Of a DNA stretch of 64,000 bases, positions 1 through 28,345 are shown in pieces (positions within the stretch are counted from its first letter, which is position 1; each line of letters begins with the position of its first letter). The notes below the pieces were generated by a model that was not told the origin of the DNA, did no database searches, and saw nothing but the letters and a program-made list of their open reading frames with translations. The DNA comes from Limanda limanda (taxonomy: Eukaryota > Chordata > Actinopteri > Pleuronectiformes > Pleuronectidae): the NCBI RefSeq assembly GCF_963576545.1, contig NC_083645.1, positions 682,001 through 746,000 on the forward strand, in the 5' to 3' direction. A program made the translations under genes and the position numbers.

Positions 1-920
1 AAGCCAGTGTAGCGATGCTAATACTGGAGAAATGTGCTCTCTTTTCTTGGTTCTCATCAGGACACGTGCTGCGGCACTTTGGACAAGCTGCATAGTCTTT
101 AACGACTTACTGCTGGAGCCTGATAATAATTAATTACAATAGTCCAGTCTCGATGTAACGAAGGTGTGGACTAGTTTTTCTTCATCTTTTTGTGAAAGGA
201 CATGTCTGATTTTTGAGATATTACGCAAGTGGAAAAAGGCGGTCCTAGAAATTTGTTTTAAGTGACAATTAAAGGACAAATCAGGATCGAAGATCACTCC
301 CAAGTTCCTGACTGTTTCATTGGAAGCAAGGGTAATGTCTTCTAGCGCAGCTATATCATTAGATTATGTTTCTCTAAGGTGTTTAGGGCCAAGTATTATA
401 ACCTCCGTTTTATCTGAGTTTAATAAGAGAAAATTGCGGGTCATCCAGGTTTTTATGTCCTTGAGACATGCTCGAAGTTTAGTTAATTGATTACTTTGTT
501 CAGGTTTTATTTTCAAATATAACTGGGTGTCATCCACATAGCAGTAAGAAACTTGTGTGAGTGTGTCCTGATAATGTTTCCTTGTGGAAGCATATATAAT
601 GAGAATAAAATGGGGCCGAGCACAGAGCCCTGTGGAACAACATGGTTAACTTTGGTGCGCACAGACGACTCATTATTAAGTTGTACGAATTGGGAGCGAT
701 CAGAAAAATAAGATTTAAACCAGTTTAGGGCGGTTCCATTAATGTTTTAGTCTCTCTAATAAAATGTGATGGTCAATTGTGTTGATACTGTACTGAGATC
801 TAACAGGACGAGGACAGACACAAGTCCCTGATCTGAAGCTATAAGAAGGTCATTAGTGACTTTTGCCATGGCAGTCTCTGTGCTGTGATTGGCTCTTAAC
901 CCAGACTGAAAGTCTTCATA

Positions 921-2403
921 TACACTCCTGATCAAAATCTTAAGACCAGTTAAAAATTGCATGAATTTGCATTTTGCACTGTTGAATCTTAGGAAGGTTC
1001 TAAGTAGAGTTTCAAAATGCAAAAAGAAGAAATGGGAACAAGAGCCCAAAAGTTGTGAGCAGGCTGTTCATCAGCTGATCAAAAGTTTAAGACCACAGCT
1101 AAAAAAAAAAAAAACCTCCTAAAACAGAAATGAAAGTGTCAAAAACTGACTCAGTAATGAGTAGCTCCACGATTATTGTTGATCACTTCAAAAATTCGTT
1201 TTGGCATGCTTGATGCAAGTGTTTCCAAAAGGCTAGTGCGAATGTTGCGCCAAGTGGTGAAGATGGCTTCACGAAGGGCATCCACTGTCTGGAACTGAAG
1301 TCCATTTTTGTAAACTTCCCTTGCCATCCATCCCCAAATGTTCTCAATTGGATTAAGATCAGGGGAACACGCAGGATGGTCCAAAAGAGGGATGTTATTC
1401 TCCTGGAAAAAAGTCTTGGTCAGACGGGCATTGAAAAACCCAGTCGTTACCACACAGACGAGGGACCTCAGTCATGAGGGATGCCCGCTGCAACATCTCC
1501 ACATAGCCAGCTGCTGTTTAACGCCCCTGCACAACCTGGAGCTCCATTGTTCCATTGAAGGAAAAAGCACCCCAGATCATGATGGCGCCCCCTCCACTGT
1601 GCCGCGTAGAAAACATCTCAGGTGGCATCTCCTTGTCATGCCAGTAACGTTGGAAGCCATCAGGGCCATCAAGGTTAAATTTTTTCTCGTCTGAGAATAA
1701 AACTTTCTTCCACCTTTGAATGTCCCATGTTTGGTGCTCCCTTGCAAAGTCTAAACGGGCAATTTTGTGGCGTTGAAGGAGACGTGGCCTTTGAAGATGT
1801 TTCTTGTTTTTGAAGCCCTGATGGTTATTGGGCTGCACTCAGCACCAGTAATGGCCTTAATTTGGGACGAGGATCGTCCCGTGTCTTGACGGACAGCCAT
1901 TCGGATCCTCCGGCTCAGCGCCGGTGAGATTTTTTTGAGTCTACCACTTGATTTTTTTGTTCCATAACCCTGAGGATCTTATAAGAAATGCAAAATGACT
2001 GTCTTACTGCGTCCAACCTCAGCAGCAATGGCACGTCGTGAGAGGCCTTGTTTATGCAGTTCAACAATCCTACCACGTTCAAAGACGGGGGGTTTTTTCT
2101 CTTTGCCATCAAGAGATCTTCACAATGTGATTACTTGACAGGAAATTACATGGAATCCAAATTTTTGCACAGATTTTGGCTTTTAAAGGCTGTGGTCTTA
2201 AACTTTTGATCAGCTGATGAACAGCCTACTTCAGTTAAATTGTTGTTTTCAATAAATTGCCTGCTCACAACTTTTGGGCTCTTGTTCCCATTTCTTCCTT
2301 TTGCATTTTGAAACTCTACTTAGAACCTTCATAAGATTCAACAGTGCAAAATGCAAATTCATGCAATTTTTTAACTGGTCTTAAGATTTTGATCAGGAGT
2401 GTA
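921..2403 (-). mobile_element. Tc1/mariner DNA transposon inserted in the L2 LINE
   Basis: The ends are long inverted repeats (TACACTCCTGATCAAAATCT at the left, its complement at the right) flanked by TA duplications at 919-920 and 2404-2405. Inside, on the minus strand, lie pieces of a Tc1-type transposase: the N-terminal HTH region (about 2112-1915), the DDE core (about 1838-1518, with the [16 protein letters not shown] motif) and the C-terminal core with HPACSPDLNPIENIWGWM (1453-1151). The pieces are in different frames with stops between, so the element is dead. The length of about 1.48 kb is usual for Tc1. Confidence 0.93.
1151..2112 (-). pseudogene. Tc1-family transposase pseudogene
   Basis: The transposase is split over three reading frames (2112-1915, 1838-1518, 1453-1151). 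A catalytic aspartate sits in the FSDEKKFN block and a second in the SPDLNPIEN block, as in DDE transposases of the Tc1 family. It would cut and paste the element between its inverted repeats, but the frame breaks rule out a working protein. Confidence 0.85.
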
Positions 2404-3323
2404 TATTATTTTCCTGGAGAAACTCACACAGCTGATTGGCTACAACTTTTTCTAAGATTTTAGACAGGAAGGGGAGATTAGATATTGGCCTGTAATTTGC
2501 TAAAACCTCTGGGTCTAGGGTGGGGTTTTTGAGTAGGGGTTTGATTACAGCTATTTTAAAAGACTGTGGTACATAACCTGATGATAATGACAGATTGATT
2601 GTGTTAAGTAACAAACTATCTTTTAGGGGCAGAATTTCTTTAAGTAATTTTGCAGGAATAAGATCTAAGATACAGGTTGTTGGTTTAGAACCTGAGATTA
2701 TTTTGGTAAACTGATCACAGGTGATCGGAGAGAAGCTGTCTAAATAATTGGAAGAATTCTCAGCCGTTTCTGAGATCTCTGTTGTTGGGTGGGTATTAAT
2801 GCCAATTGAGGGCAGGAGATGGTTGATTTTATTTCTAATAGTTAGAATTTTATCATTAAGGTCATAAAGATATTGCTATTTAGGGATCGAGGAATACTGG
2901 GTTCGGTGGAGGTGTGACTCTGTCAGCCTGGCTACAGTGCTGAAGAGAAACCTTGGGTTGTTTTTGTTCTCTTTTATTAGTTTTGAATAATAGGCAGCTC
3001 TTGCTTTGTTGAGAGCCCTTTTATATTCTTTAACACTTCTCTTCCAGTCTAGGAGATTTTCAACACTGTTGCTGGAGCGCCACTTCCTTTCTAGTTTTCT
3101 TGATATTTGTTTCAACTCATGTGTCTTGGAATTATACCACGGAGCTAATTTACTATGTTTAACACATTTCTTTTTTAGAGGCGCTATTGAGTCTAATGTT
3201 AATCGTAATGAGTCTGCAGAGCTATTTATGAGGTGGTCAATCTCAATAGAGCTTGGGAACTGTTAAGAAGCAGTCGGTCAGTCACTGAGCTTCACGTGAA
3301 CGAGCTCTGATCTCACGGTGTGA

Positions 3324-3342
3324 CGCCAGGTTCACACCGGAC
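3324..3342. repeat. Terminus of the CGCCGGGTTTACACCGGAC MITE family
   Basis: The 19 bases match, with three differences, the terminal inverted repeat of the MITE at 48423-48614. The same terminus appears at 30500-30518. It is followed by GC-rich DNA. No matching second end is visible nearby, so this is a truncated copy or one end of a diverged copy. Confidence 0.5.
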
Positions 3343-3421
3343 GTAAGTCTCTGAGCGAGTGCGCGGGGCGGGGGGCGGAGCCCCGGGGCCTATGTGTGTG
3401 TCCGCTATCTGGGAGCGCAAT

Positions 3422-3446
3422 AACACACACACACACACACACACAT
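3422..3446. repeat. (AC)n microsatellite
   Basis: About 12 perfect AC dinucleotides follow the GC-rich block at 3360-3420. Confidence 0.9.
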
Positions 3447-3674
3447 TCCCCCTGCTCCTGGTATTTCACGACGGCCTGATACGATGATGATTTAAAAAAT
3501 GAACGTGACCCCTGACCTAACCGCATCAACCTCATTGAATGCAGCCTTGGTACGTGGTCGATCAATGTAAAGCTTCTTGCCAGAGACCTTTCACTCAAAA
3601 CTAAACCAAACCACAAATTAAAAAGTTATCCATTCCTGCTTCCTGCAAATCAGAACAATTAAAAAAATTAAAAG

Positions 3675-3945
3675 GCCTCTAGACTGGACTATTGTAACTC
3701 CCTCTTCTCTGGCATAAGCCATAAGTCAATCGGCCGTCTCAGAATAGTTACAAATGCAGCTTCTTACTGGTTTTTAATAGACAACATTACCTCGCCCCAC
3801 TCCTTGCCTCTCTCCATTGGCCTCTCTGCTTTGCAACGACCTACCTGAGGAGATAAGGCGCGTAGGGTCAGTGACTTCTTTTAAATCATTTCTTAAAACC
3901 AATGTTTTTTAGACTTGCTTTCATGTAATGCCATCTTTTATAACG
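3675..3945 (+). mobile_element. 3' fragment of an L2-like LINE
   Basis: Plus-strand sequence translates in broken frames to the C-terminal LINE block (RLDYCNSLFSGI, then a leucine-rich stretch, then a TSFKSFLKTNVF-like tail). Only the end of the polymerase is left. It lies in opposite orientation to the L2 copy at 1-3262. Confidence 0.7.
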
Positions 3946-4094
3946 TCTTCTTAACTTTTGGGGCGAGGATGGAGGGAGAGAGCAGGACACATAATGACAA
4001 AAAGGGGCTTCAATGTGCACTGTTTATCATTTGGAGAAGAGTGTAGAGAAGTACATTTAATGAGATTAGCAGTCATGGATGTGTGTGATTTCAG

Positions 4095-20004
<15,910 letters not shown>

Positions 20005-20460
20005 GACAGGGTCTGCGGTGGAGAAGTCAAAATAATCACCTCTCCTAATCACTATTCCAAGATCCCGCTAGGAAAGGTCACGAGGTCAAGAAAAGACGTC
20101 AAAGTGAAGCAGTAAGGAGTAAGGAAAGAAATCCAACTCCACTTACACGTTTAAAAAAAACAAATACTATCTTTCTCTTTATCTTTATTATTAAGGGAAG
20201 ATTTAACAATCGGTTGCTTACAACAAAACCAACTGGAAAAATATGAAATTTATGTGGAGAAAACCTTGTGTGCATTTTGCCATCAGGGGATTGAAATGAC
20301 ATTTATATTAGCATTAAATTCTGATGAAGATATTGTAAACTATGATTTCACTATGTGTGTTGTTCACTGTGACTCATGACTGGACAGATGTGACAGAGAA
20401 GAAATGAGGAGCTCAGATGATCATGTTCGGATTTACGTCAGTTCTGGATCTTGTCAGGAG

Positions 20461-20466
20461 AATAAA
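20461..20466 (+). terminator. fchsd1: Candidate fchsd1 polyadenylation signal
   Basis: AATAAA, the first such hexamer after the stop codon; it would give a 3' untranslated region of roughly 470-490 bases. Assigned by position only. Confidence 0.5.
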
Positions 20467-21855
20467 CCAACTGCTTATTTTTTTCTATAACTACCTTGGT
20501 GTTTCCAGGTGTTGCGGCCGCCATGAATTGTGGGACATAATTTTTCTCTTTTCTTTCATAAATGAAGGTCTGGTGTTTCCCATGGTAAAGGAGGTTCAGT
20601 AAGTTAGGAAACATTGAAGCTCTTTTCCTTATAATTAAGAGAACTCAAACAGCTATCATGGCTGCCACTTAAATGCTTCTGCATGGTCATGTATCTCATA
20701 GGAACCTAGCTAAGCAAAGTGGACTATTCAAAGGCAACCAAAGACTTTCTTTCTAACACAAGTACTTGGTAGGTGTTGGCAAAAGGACCAAGGATACCCA
20801 TGTCCTTTTACGGTGGCCCTGAGAGCTCAATGCAAGGCAACTTAAGAAAACACATACAAGTTGACAAAACACAAGCAAAGTAAGAAAACATCTTCATCAA
20901 TTTCACAACACAACACAACACATTACAGAGATGCCCTATGTCCGTAGCTCAGACCAGAGGAGTCATGACGCTCTAAAGACAACATGATGTTTGAGATCGT
21001 ACGGCCCAGTGGGTCTCAGAAGGTAACAGCAGACATCTGGTGACAGCTCAGCTCAGTTGTGTTTCAGACGGTGTCCCTCCTCTGTCAGTCTCTCCCCTCT
21101 TTATGTGGCAGGTCTCTGTGCCACTTTTTAACCTACAAAGAGAGATTAGCCTACTGTACTCAGCTTTGCTAATCACTCACCTAGGTGAAGCTCGAGATAC
21201 TCTGATGACTCCACAATATCATATTTGGAAAGCAGTGAGATATTTTTCAATGCTTTAATAATTTCAATTTTGTTACATGTAAAATATAAAAAAAGGAAGA
21301 AGTTATTACTATGTACCTTTAGTATTTGGCTACTGAGTTATTTCTTTGTAAGACTTTAATAAGCAAATACATATTTCCTACAGCAGTACAGCTTAGATTC
21401 TAACAGCTAAAAATACAAAACAACATAAAAAGTGCCGTACTAAAATATGCTTTCAAATAACATATATTAAAAAGATGTAAGGGAAAATTCATCTGCCAGG
21501 TGTCTCACTGCTGTGACCTTGACAAACAGGGAGTTTGCTACAGGAGACGGACACAGCAGATAGACACAGATGAAGATTTCATGTCTTTTTTTCATATTAT
21601 GTTTTATGAAGCGCCTCTTTGTATTAGTTCTGGCTTGTCTTTTTTTCATATTGTTTTATGAAACACCTCTTTGGATAAGTTCTGGCTTTTGTGAACTTGT
21701 GGCCAGTCCACTTAGAGCACCCATACTTGTTGTGTAAACTCTGCAGAGCTTACTATTAAAAAGACTCAAGACAAACTCCATTCTGAGAATTTCATTATTT
21801 CAAATCTCAAGATAAATTTCCATCACAAAGACTAAATGTAAATTCACTAATACTA
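20467..21855. other. Intergenic DNA with a short foldback-family copy
   Basis: Mostly unremarkable DNA between the convergent genes. 20878-21035 is a short copy of the foldback family (AAAGTAAGAAAACATCTT, ACAACACAACAC, then GAGTCATGACGCTCTAAAGA and GGCCCAGTGGGTCTCAG). 21590-21700 contains an imperfect duplication of a CATATTNNGTTTTATGAA segment. No gene seen. Confidence 0.55.
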
Positions 21856-21859
21856 TCAA

Positions 21860-22500
21860 TCAATCAATCAATCAAATTTTATTTGTACAGCCCACATTCA
21901 CAAATCACAATTCGTCTCATAGGGCTTTAACATTGTGTGACATCCTCTGTCCTTAACCTTCAACAAGAGTAAGGAAAAACTACTAAAAACCCTTTTAAAA
22001 GCTAAAAATATGTAGAAAGCTCAGAGAGAGCCACATGTGAGGGACCCCTCTCCCAGGATGGACAGAAGTGCAATAGATGTCAAGTGTAGGAAAACATCAT
22101 CGGGATTAAAGTTGTTTTTTTTTAGCAGCATCGATGAGGGTAAACATTTTTGAAGGATAACTTCAATAATATATGTCAAGTAGTCCTGCTGCAATCATAG
22201 TCTCTGGTCAGCAGCCAGCAAGATCACGATCCATCATCAAGATGGGATCCACTATAGTCCACAGTCATTGTCCACTGGTGACAGTTAGGATCCATCATCA
22301 GCCGCCGCCTCGGTCGTGGTCCACCATCATCCGATGCCAACGTGACAAAGGATCCTCCATTACCACTACGATCAGCTGGCACGATACAGAATCCACCAAA
22401 TTGGATCCACCATTGCGACCTCTGATGCGCGATCCACAATCATAATCCATGGTGCGGCCACAGCTGTGGCCCTGCATCTGCGGGCGCTAAGGCACAGAAA
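21860..22500. repeat. Dispersed acanthomorph repeat with (CAAT)n head
   Basis: TCAATCAATCAATCAA, ATTTTATTTGTACAGCCCAC, CACAATTCGTCTCATAGGGC and AAGAGTAAGGAAAAACTACT, then alternating GATCC and CCATCATC words to about 22450. This arrangement recurs widely in spiny-rayed fish genomes. The apparent frames in it are chance products of the GATCCATCATC words. Confidence 0.65.
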
Positions 22501-22509
22501 CTCCAGGGC

Positions 22510-25500
22510 ACAGACAGAGTTGTTTTTATAAATATTTTGAGAGATACAATTGGATGAGAGGGTTATGTAAATAAATAGTGAGTTTGTGTGTAAAATCTTA
22601 TTACATATCTGTAAAATTATAAAAATAAGACTTTACAATGTATTGTTTGATTATGAATTTGATTTAATTAAATTAGTGTTCATAATAACAAGTTTGGCCT
22701 ACCAGTATGATGCTGTTGTGATATACTGACTTCACTGGGCAACTCTCTCAGCCGTGTAAGAATGTGTGTGAGAATAGGTGAATGTGAAGAGTACAAAGCA
22801 CTTTGAGAGGTTGTTAATACAAATTTTTAAAAGAACTACTTGACAGACCACAATGCAGGAAGTTTGATATTCATGCTTGTTTGATGTAAAACACAGCGGT
22901 GCACTGGTCAACTTGTACGTGATGTTATTTCCTGGACTCGTCTGGTTTATATCTGCACTTGCCCTGCACCTGGGTGGGAGGAGAGGGATAGCACGGCTTC
23001 CAAAAGTCCCAACCCTGTTTATTCATGTCTTTCCATTTCTTTTAACATGTTTTTCCGTGCTTGGTGATATGACTACACAGTTACACTTTTGTACAAAGAC
23101 AGACTCCTGTGTTATGATGGTATTTTATACTTATATGTTTTTATGTTTTAAATTAACTTTCACAAATATTTATCTGACATTGTCCCTTCATTTTTAATTT
23201 TTTAAAAAGCTTGTGTCAAGAGCTCTTTCTTGCACGTAGTTTTCTAGACTGACCTCTCAAAACCTGACAAAGCAGGAAACTATGCCTGTAAAACCACAAA
23301 TGCCTCTGATTGACATGTTGAAGAGGGTATTTATTCAGAACACCTTTAGTGCACAACAGCCCCTAGAGATGACAGTCAATGCAAATGTAATATAAGCAAT
23401 CTGTTCTTTATTGACAAGTAAGTAGATTCACATTGTTCTCTTTAGTGAACATAATATGGCTGATATGCTGATTGCTGCCCTGTTAGGACATTTCATATTT
23501 ATTCTTTTATTTACAGTGCAGTGTAATACATATATGATGCATCTTTACATTTCTTATGCTTCTTAAGTGACTGTAGCTGCATCGGGCAAGTTAAAAGAAA
23601 ATATATATTTTCCTCTTTATTCACATGTACATTTAGCATTCACCAATTTTACATATTGGTATGGTTAACTAATCAACTGGTTAAACAAGATCACACACAC
23701 CAGCTGCTGTGGTTAGTTTAGCAACCAGCAAAGGTTGACATGCAAACCATGATCACAGTTCACAAATAGAATGGCACTCAATGAGGCACATACTACTGCC
23801 ACAGGCAAAACTTCCCCTTTAATTCCATTATCACATCAAAATACACATATATAAATATCTGTTCTTTTTTTCCCATGAAGAGTCATTCATTATTTCCTGG
23901 GAAATTGGTGAAAATCTCAAAACAAATGCCCTATCTCACGATGTTAAAGAAAGAGAAAAAAATTCTGGATATGCCCCATTGTCCACAATTTAAAGAACTC
24001 TCTCGTGTCCCATCCTTCCAAAAAGTTCCATGGAGCTCCCTTCAGTAGTTTCTGTGCAATCCTGACAAACTAACATCCTAACAACCCGACAAACAAACAA
24101 GTGGACAGGGTAAAATCCTGACACAAGTCAAGGATATTAACATGAAGATTGTTAAGATGGTTAACATGACGATTAATTGAAGACAGAGAATGAGATAAAA
24201 GTTAGGACAGAAGAAATTCTCTAGTTGCTTTCTCATGAAGGCAGGAAATGACATTGACCTCATACTTGAAACCTCTGAACTTTGTCAAGTAAACTACTTC
24301 TTTTCAATTTCTAGTGAATCAGTCTACAGAGACTCCCTATACGGAAATTAATTTCTAAAGTTTTTGTTCATTAGAATTAGATATACATAAATATTTTCTA
24401 GCCAACTCCCAATTTGACCTGTTAAGGGCAATTTGTTCACCTGCACTGACAACATGAGCACAACAAAACTAAGATTATTACATGACCAATACTAGGGGAA
24501 GTGACAGGACTACGTTACATTTTGGATCGTGGGAAAACAGACAGATGATTGTCTCTGTAGTTGTGAGGCTGCAAGTTTTACACAGCAGAGTATTATGTTC
24601 ACTGTTGGAAAATAAGAGCTTGAGAGTGTTGCATTGGAGTGTCAGTGTTGATAATAAATATCCTATACTTGTAAAAAAATATTTTCCTTAGATCTGTGTG
24701 CAAATGGACATACACAATCTGTTCTCTAGCATATGACTTCAGATTGTTATTACAGGATATACTGTTTAACCACATGACCGCGACAATAACAGAGGCATTA
24801 GAGTATATAGTTACACTGTACAGTGAAGATGATTTGTATAAATACTTTATATAAATTGCCATACGCCTGTAAAAGACAGCTCTGTCAACTGTAATCACAG
24901 AATGAAGTTTGCCAGACACTGATGTGTTCTTGCATATCTCATTGAGCTCAATATATTCGCAATTGAGGGGGACCAAAAGTCATCAGAGTGTTCTGCTACA
25001 CTTATCAATGCCCAACATCACCTGTTGCTTATATGCTTTACTGTCAGACTTGTAAATCATACTTAGAAATACATATCTTATTTTAAAATGTATTGTCTAT
25101 ATTATTTATGGTTTCACAGCTTTGAGGACTGCAGAGTTTATTCTGTGGAAGGTTCATAACTCTGTAGTCTAAGAGATTTTTTCACATAGTCTATGGAACA
25201 CCACATTATCATGCCTTGGTATGTGTTGTTTAAACAATCATCATTGTGGTTGTGCATATCATTGGTAGTAGTAAGTCAATGGTTAAATTGTGTTTTTATG
25301 TCCATACATTTAATTGATTTTAAATAACAACAAGCTGCCACTCATTCTCTGAATCTATTGACAAATCACCAACTAGGAATCAAACAAGGCAAGGTGAGTA
25401 CATCAAAACAACTCAAGAAAGTTGGCATAAAATCGTGATATGACTGAAGGACAAGTTTACCCTTTTAGTATAGCAGTATTTTACATAATTGCTGACCACT

Positions 25501-26466
25501 TTCTAAATTAATCCTGTATTATTTGATATGTAATGTTGTATTTTTCCAAGTAAGTCAAGTTTATGAATAATATAGTAAAAGAATCCTGAAGCTTCCTTGA
25601 GTTGAGTTGATCCATGGAAGTAGGCATCAAGTCTGCATCAATGCTACATGTAAATTTACAGCAGTGCTTTCGAAACTAAATACACATGTTCAGTAACAAT
25701 CTTTGGAAATGGGGGTTTGTCAGCCTTTCAGTCAGCTGGTCAGACCACCACTTTGGTCCAGTATAGAATATCACTTAAAAAAAGTACAACAAGCTCTTTC
25801 TATTAGATGTATTTAAGCAATATTCTCTACAGTTATCCAGGGCCCCCAGACTTGGACAACTGTTGTATTGAAATTATTGACCTGATAACGGTGCCAGGTG
25901 AAATGTCAAACACTCATAAACTTCATCATGAAGGGTACATATGTGTCAGAAGCAAATGTTAGGGCAGTTGTTGAGGTATAATAATCACTCATGTAAACCT
26001 CATGGAGACTCCAGAGGATAGCACAAGTAACAACCAAGGTTGTTGGATTGATTAATGTGGTAATCTCTCAACATCATAATGATTCATCAGCCGGGATAAT
26101 CATAGGCCAATGATTGATAGTTGAGCTATATTAGCCTAAACTAAAGCCAACTGACATTTTTATCCCTACAGCCATGTGACTAGTATTGCTAGAAAAGGCA
26201 AAAACCCATCGCATGTTATATACAAGGTTAGCTGTCTTGTAAAGTGTATGTAATTTGTCAAAATCTGGGAGTTTCCACAACTGACCCTAACCTGCTTAGT
26301 GCAATATATTCACAGCTTTGGTTAAATGAGCAAAGGTGTTTTCATTATGTATTTTATCATCAAAACCCTTCCTTTCCTATAGTCAGCTGAGTGGTGGCAT
26401 ACTTCATATAATAATCCAAGACTACTTGGATTATCACATGGCTTCAACATCTTGAGAATGCACCTC
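22510..26466. other. Intergenic region between fchsd1 and rell2
   Basis: AT-rich DNA without supported genes. A degraded copy of the ACCAAGTTTCATAG-type repeat is at about 23940-24115 (TTCAGTAGTTTCTGTGCAAT, then ACAAACAAACAAG). The 3' untranslated region of rell2 must extend leftward from 26467, but no clear minus-strand AATAAA was identified close to the stop. Confidence 0.5.
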
Positions 26467-28345
26467 TTAGTCCTGTGTCAACCTAGTGTCTACCGTCTTC
26501 TCCACCTCCTCCCTCTCTCTCTCTGCTTCTTGCAACTGCATCACCTTGCAATCTCTTATATCTTCCATCTCCACCATTTCTTCTTTTTCTTGGCTCAACA
26601 TCGGCTTAGTCTCTTCTCTTTGACTTTCAGTTTGCCCCTTACCTGAAACAGAAAACTTTTCCCCCAGACCAACTGCTGGACTAAATTCAACTTTCTCAAA
26701 TTCCGCCCCAACTTTACATGTTTCTTTTTTCTGGTCTTTTGTTAATGAAGTGGACTCTTCATCCTCCATCATAGTAACAACAGAAAACTCTCTCTTGCTT
26801 TCAGGGCTGGCTTTGAAGATGGTCATACTATTTATTCTGCTCCCTCCTGATGGGGCTGTGGACAGTGGGCTGGAGGGAGACGGTTGCAAACTGCTCAGGC
26901 TATCTTTATGAACCGGATCAGAGGGAAAGGAAAGGACAAGGCCTTTAACACCTCCCTCCACTGGTAGAAGTACAGCTGTTTTGAGAATCCCAACCATCTT
27001 TTTTTCTGTCTTCTCTTCTGTATGTGGGATTCTGGCTTGCTCTTCTTCCTTTATAGATAGTGGGCTTGAAACCATATCGCCTGTGGTCACAGATTTTACA
27101 GACATGACACTTTCTGACTGCAAAGGAGTTGAAGTTATGAAATCTGGGTTTTGGTCAGCTGGAGAAAAGGAGAGAGTTTTGATGTTGTGTTGTTGTGATG
27201 ATGCTGAAAAGGTGGTAAGTTTGGGGCTACCACTAAGAGCAGGTGAGGGAGTTTGGGCTTCTAATGAACTGGCGATATTAGATTGGCTTGACATCGCTTG
27301 ACCTGATGGAAGTTTGGGACTTGGAGTGAGAGCTGTTTTTGTAGTCTCTGGTGGTTTATTTTTTGAGCTTAGTGCAGGGCTAAACATGACAGTCTGAGGT
27401 GATGTAGGAGTTTTCAACAAAGAGTTTGAAGATGGGGACTTGATTGGGAATAAAGACTGAGGTGATGAGCCTAAATTTATAAAAGCTAGGCTAGCACCAA
27501 AGCCGTGTTCCAGATCTGGGCTGGAGCTTGGGTTAGGGGGAGTCTGGATGACTGGAAAAACTGTGCTCAAACAGGATTTACTCTGACCAGCAGGAATGAG
27601 AGGAGTGAAACCTGGAATAGATACTGTCATGGGGATAGTTGGTGTGGAGGCCTGAAGAGGCCCAGGATCATAATCCTGTTCGTTTTTCATAATTTTGTCT
27701 CCAGCATGTCCCTGTTTCTCTGTTGCAGTATATGTATGTCCGAGCATTGTGGGAGATGAAATGAGAAATGAGCTGAGCGCGGAAGTTGCCGTACTCCCAA
27801 CTGAAGGTTTAATTATGAGGTTCATACGAGGTTCAGGAGCAGAGCTAAAGTCATGGGTCTGTTCCTTACTTGCAAAAGAGGGAGAATTAACAGAACCTGA
27901 TGTTTCAACCTCACTTTGCAGTGGAGCAGGCATTTCATTCTGTGAGGGCTCAGTTCCTGATGTAGAACCCCATTTAGTACCACATTCAGAAGCAGTCTCA
28001 ATGTTCTGTGCTTGTACCAGCTCCTCCAATACGACAGGCTGCTTCTGAATGGCAAATTTAGCGCCTCCGGCCTCCCGACCTGTCCCCTCCACCTCTTTAA
28101 TGCCAACAGTTTCACTGCCCCGCCTCAGCCCAAATATGGTCACACTCTTCCTTCGCTTCCCCACATTTGGGACAACCCCATTGGCACCCTCTGTGGAGGT
28201 CCGGACATCCTTGAACATGCTCCTCAGGTGGTACCCTCCCTCCTTCTGCTCCTCACTATCCTGGGATTGGTCCAGCTGGTCCCCTGAACTGACCAATGGA
28301 TTGGGACCTCCATGGAGCTTCTTGTCATTGTGCGTCACCCGAAAT
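26467..28345 (-). CDS. rell2: rell2 last exon, very long disordered tail
   Basis: The acceptor TTATCCCTTCAG precedes ATTTCGGGTGACG, giving [10 protein letters not shown] with the previous exon. The exon stays open for 626 codons. Near its start are [13 protein letters not shown] and a basic [15 protein letters not shown] (residues 230-244), the most conserved-looking part. The rest is Ser/Pro/Thr-rich with acidic patches and a Glu-rich C-terminus ([25 protein letters not shown]). Stop TAA at 26469-26467. Confidence 0.92.

Larger units (their letters stand above)
1..3262 (-). mobile_element. L2-clade LINE, broken, split by a Tc1 element
   Basis: This is the reverse-transcriptase part of a non-LTR retrotransposon read on the minus strand. 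The segment 3115-2876 is the linker between endonuclease and polymerase. The segment 2614-2404 begins the polymerase (ANYRPISNLPFLSKILEKVV). After a 1.5-kb interruption the frame resumes below 919 with [15 protein letters not shown] and a LVLLDLS motif. The catalytic YVDDTQL motif is near 545-520. Stops and small shifts break it throughout, so it is inactive. The clade is assigned from these motifs and could be a close relative of L2. It lies upstream of the first visible FCHSD1 exon, probably in an intron of that gene. Confidence 0.85.

Noticed and set aside
22877..23197. 106-codon hydrophobic plus-strand frame
   Set aside because: No family resemblance, no splice or promoter context, and AT-rich composition like the surrounding intergenic DNA; hydrophobicity follows from T-rich codons.
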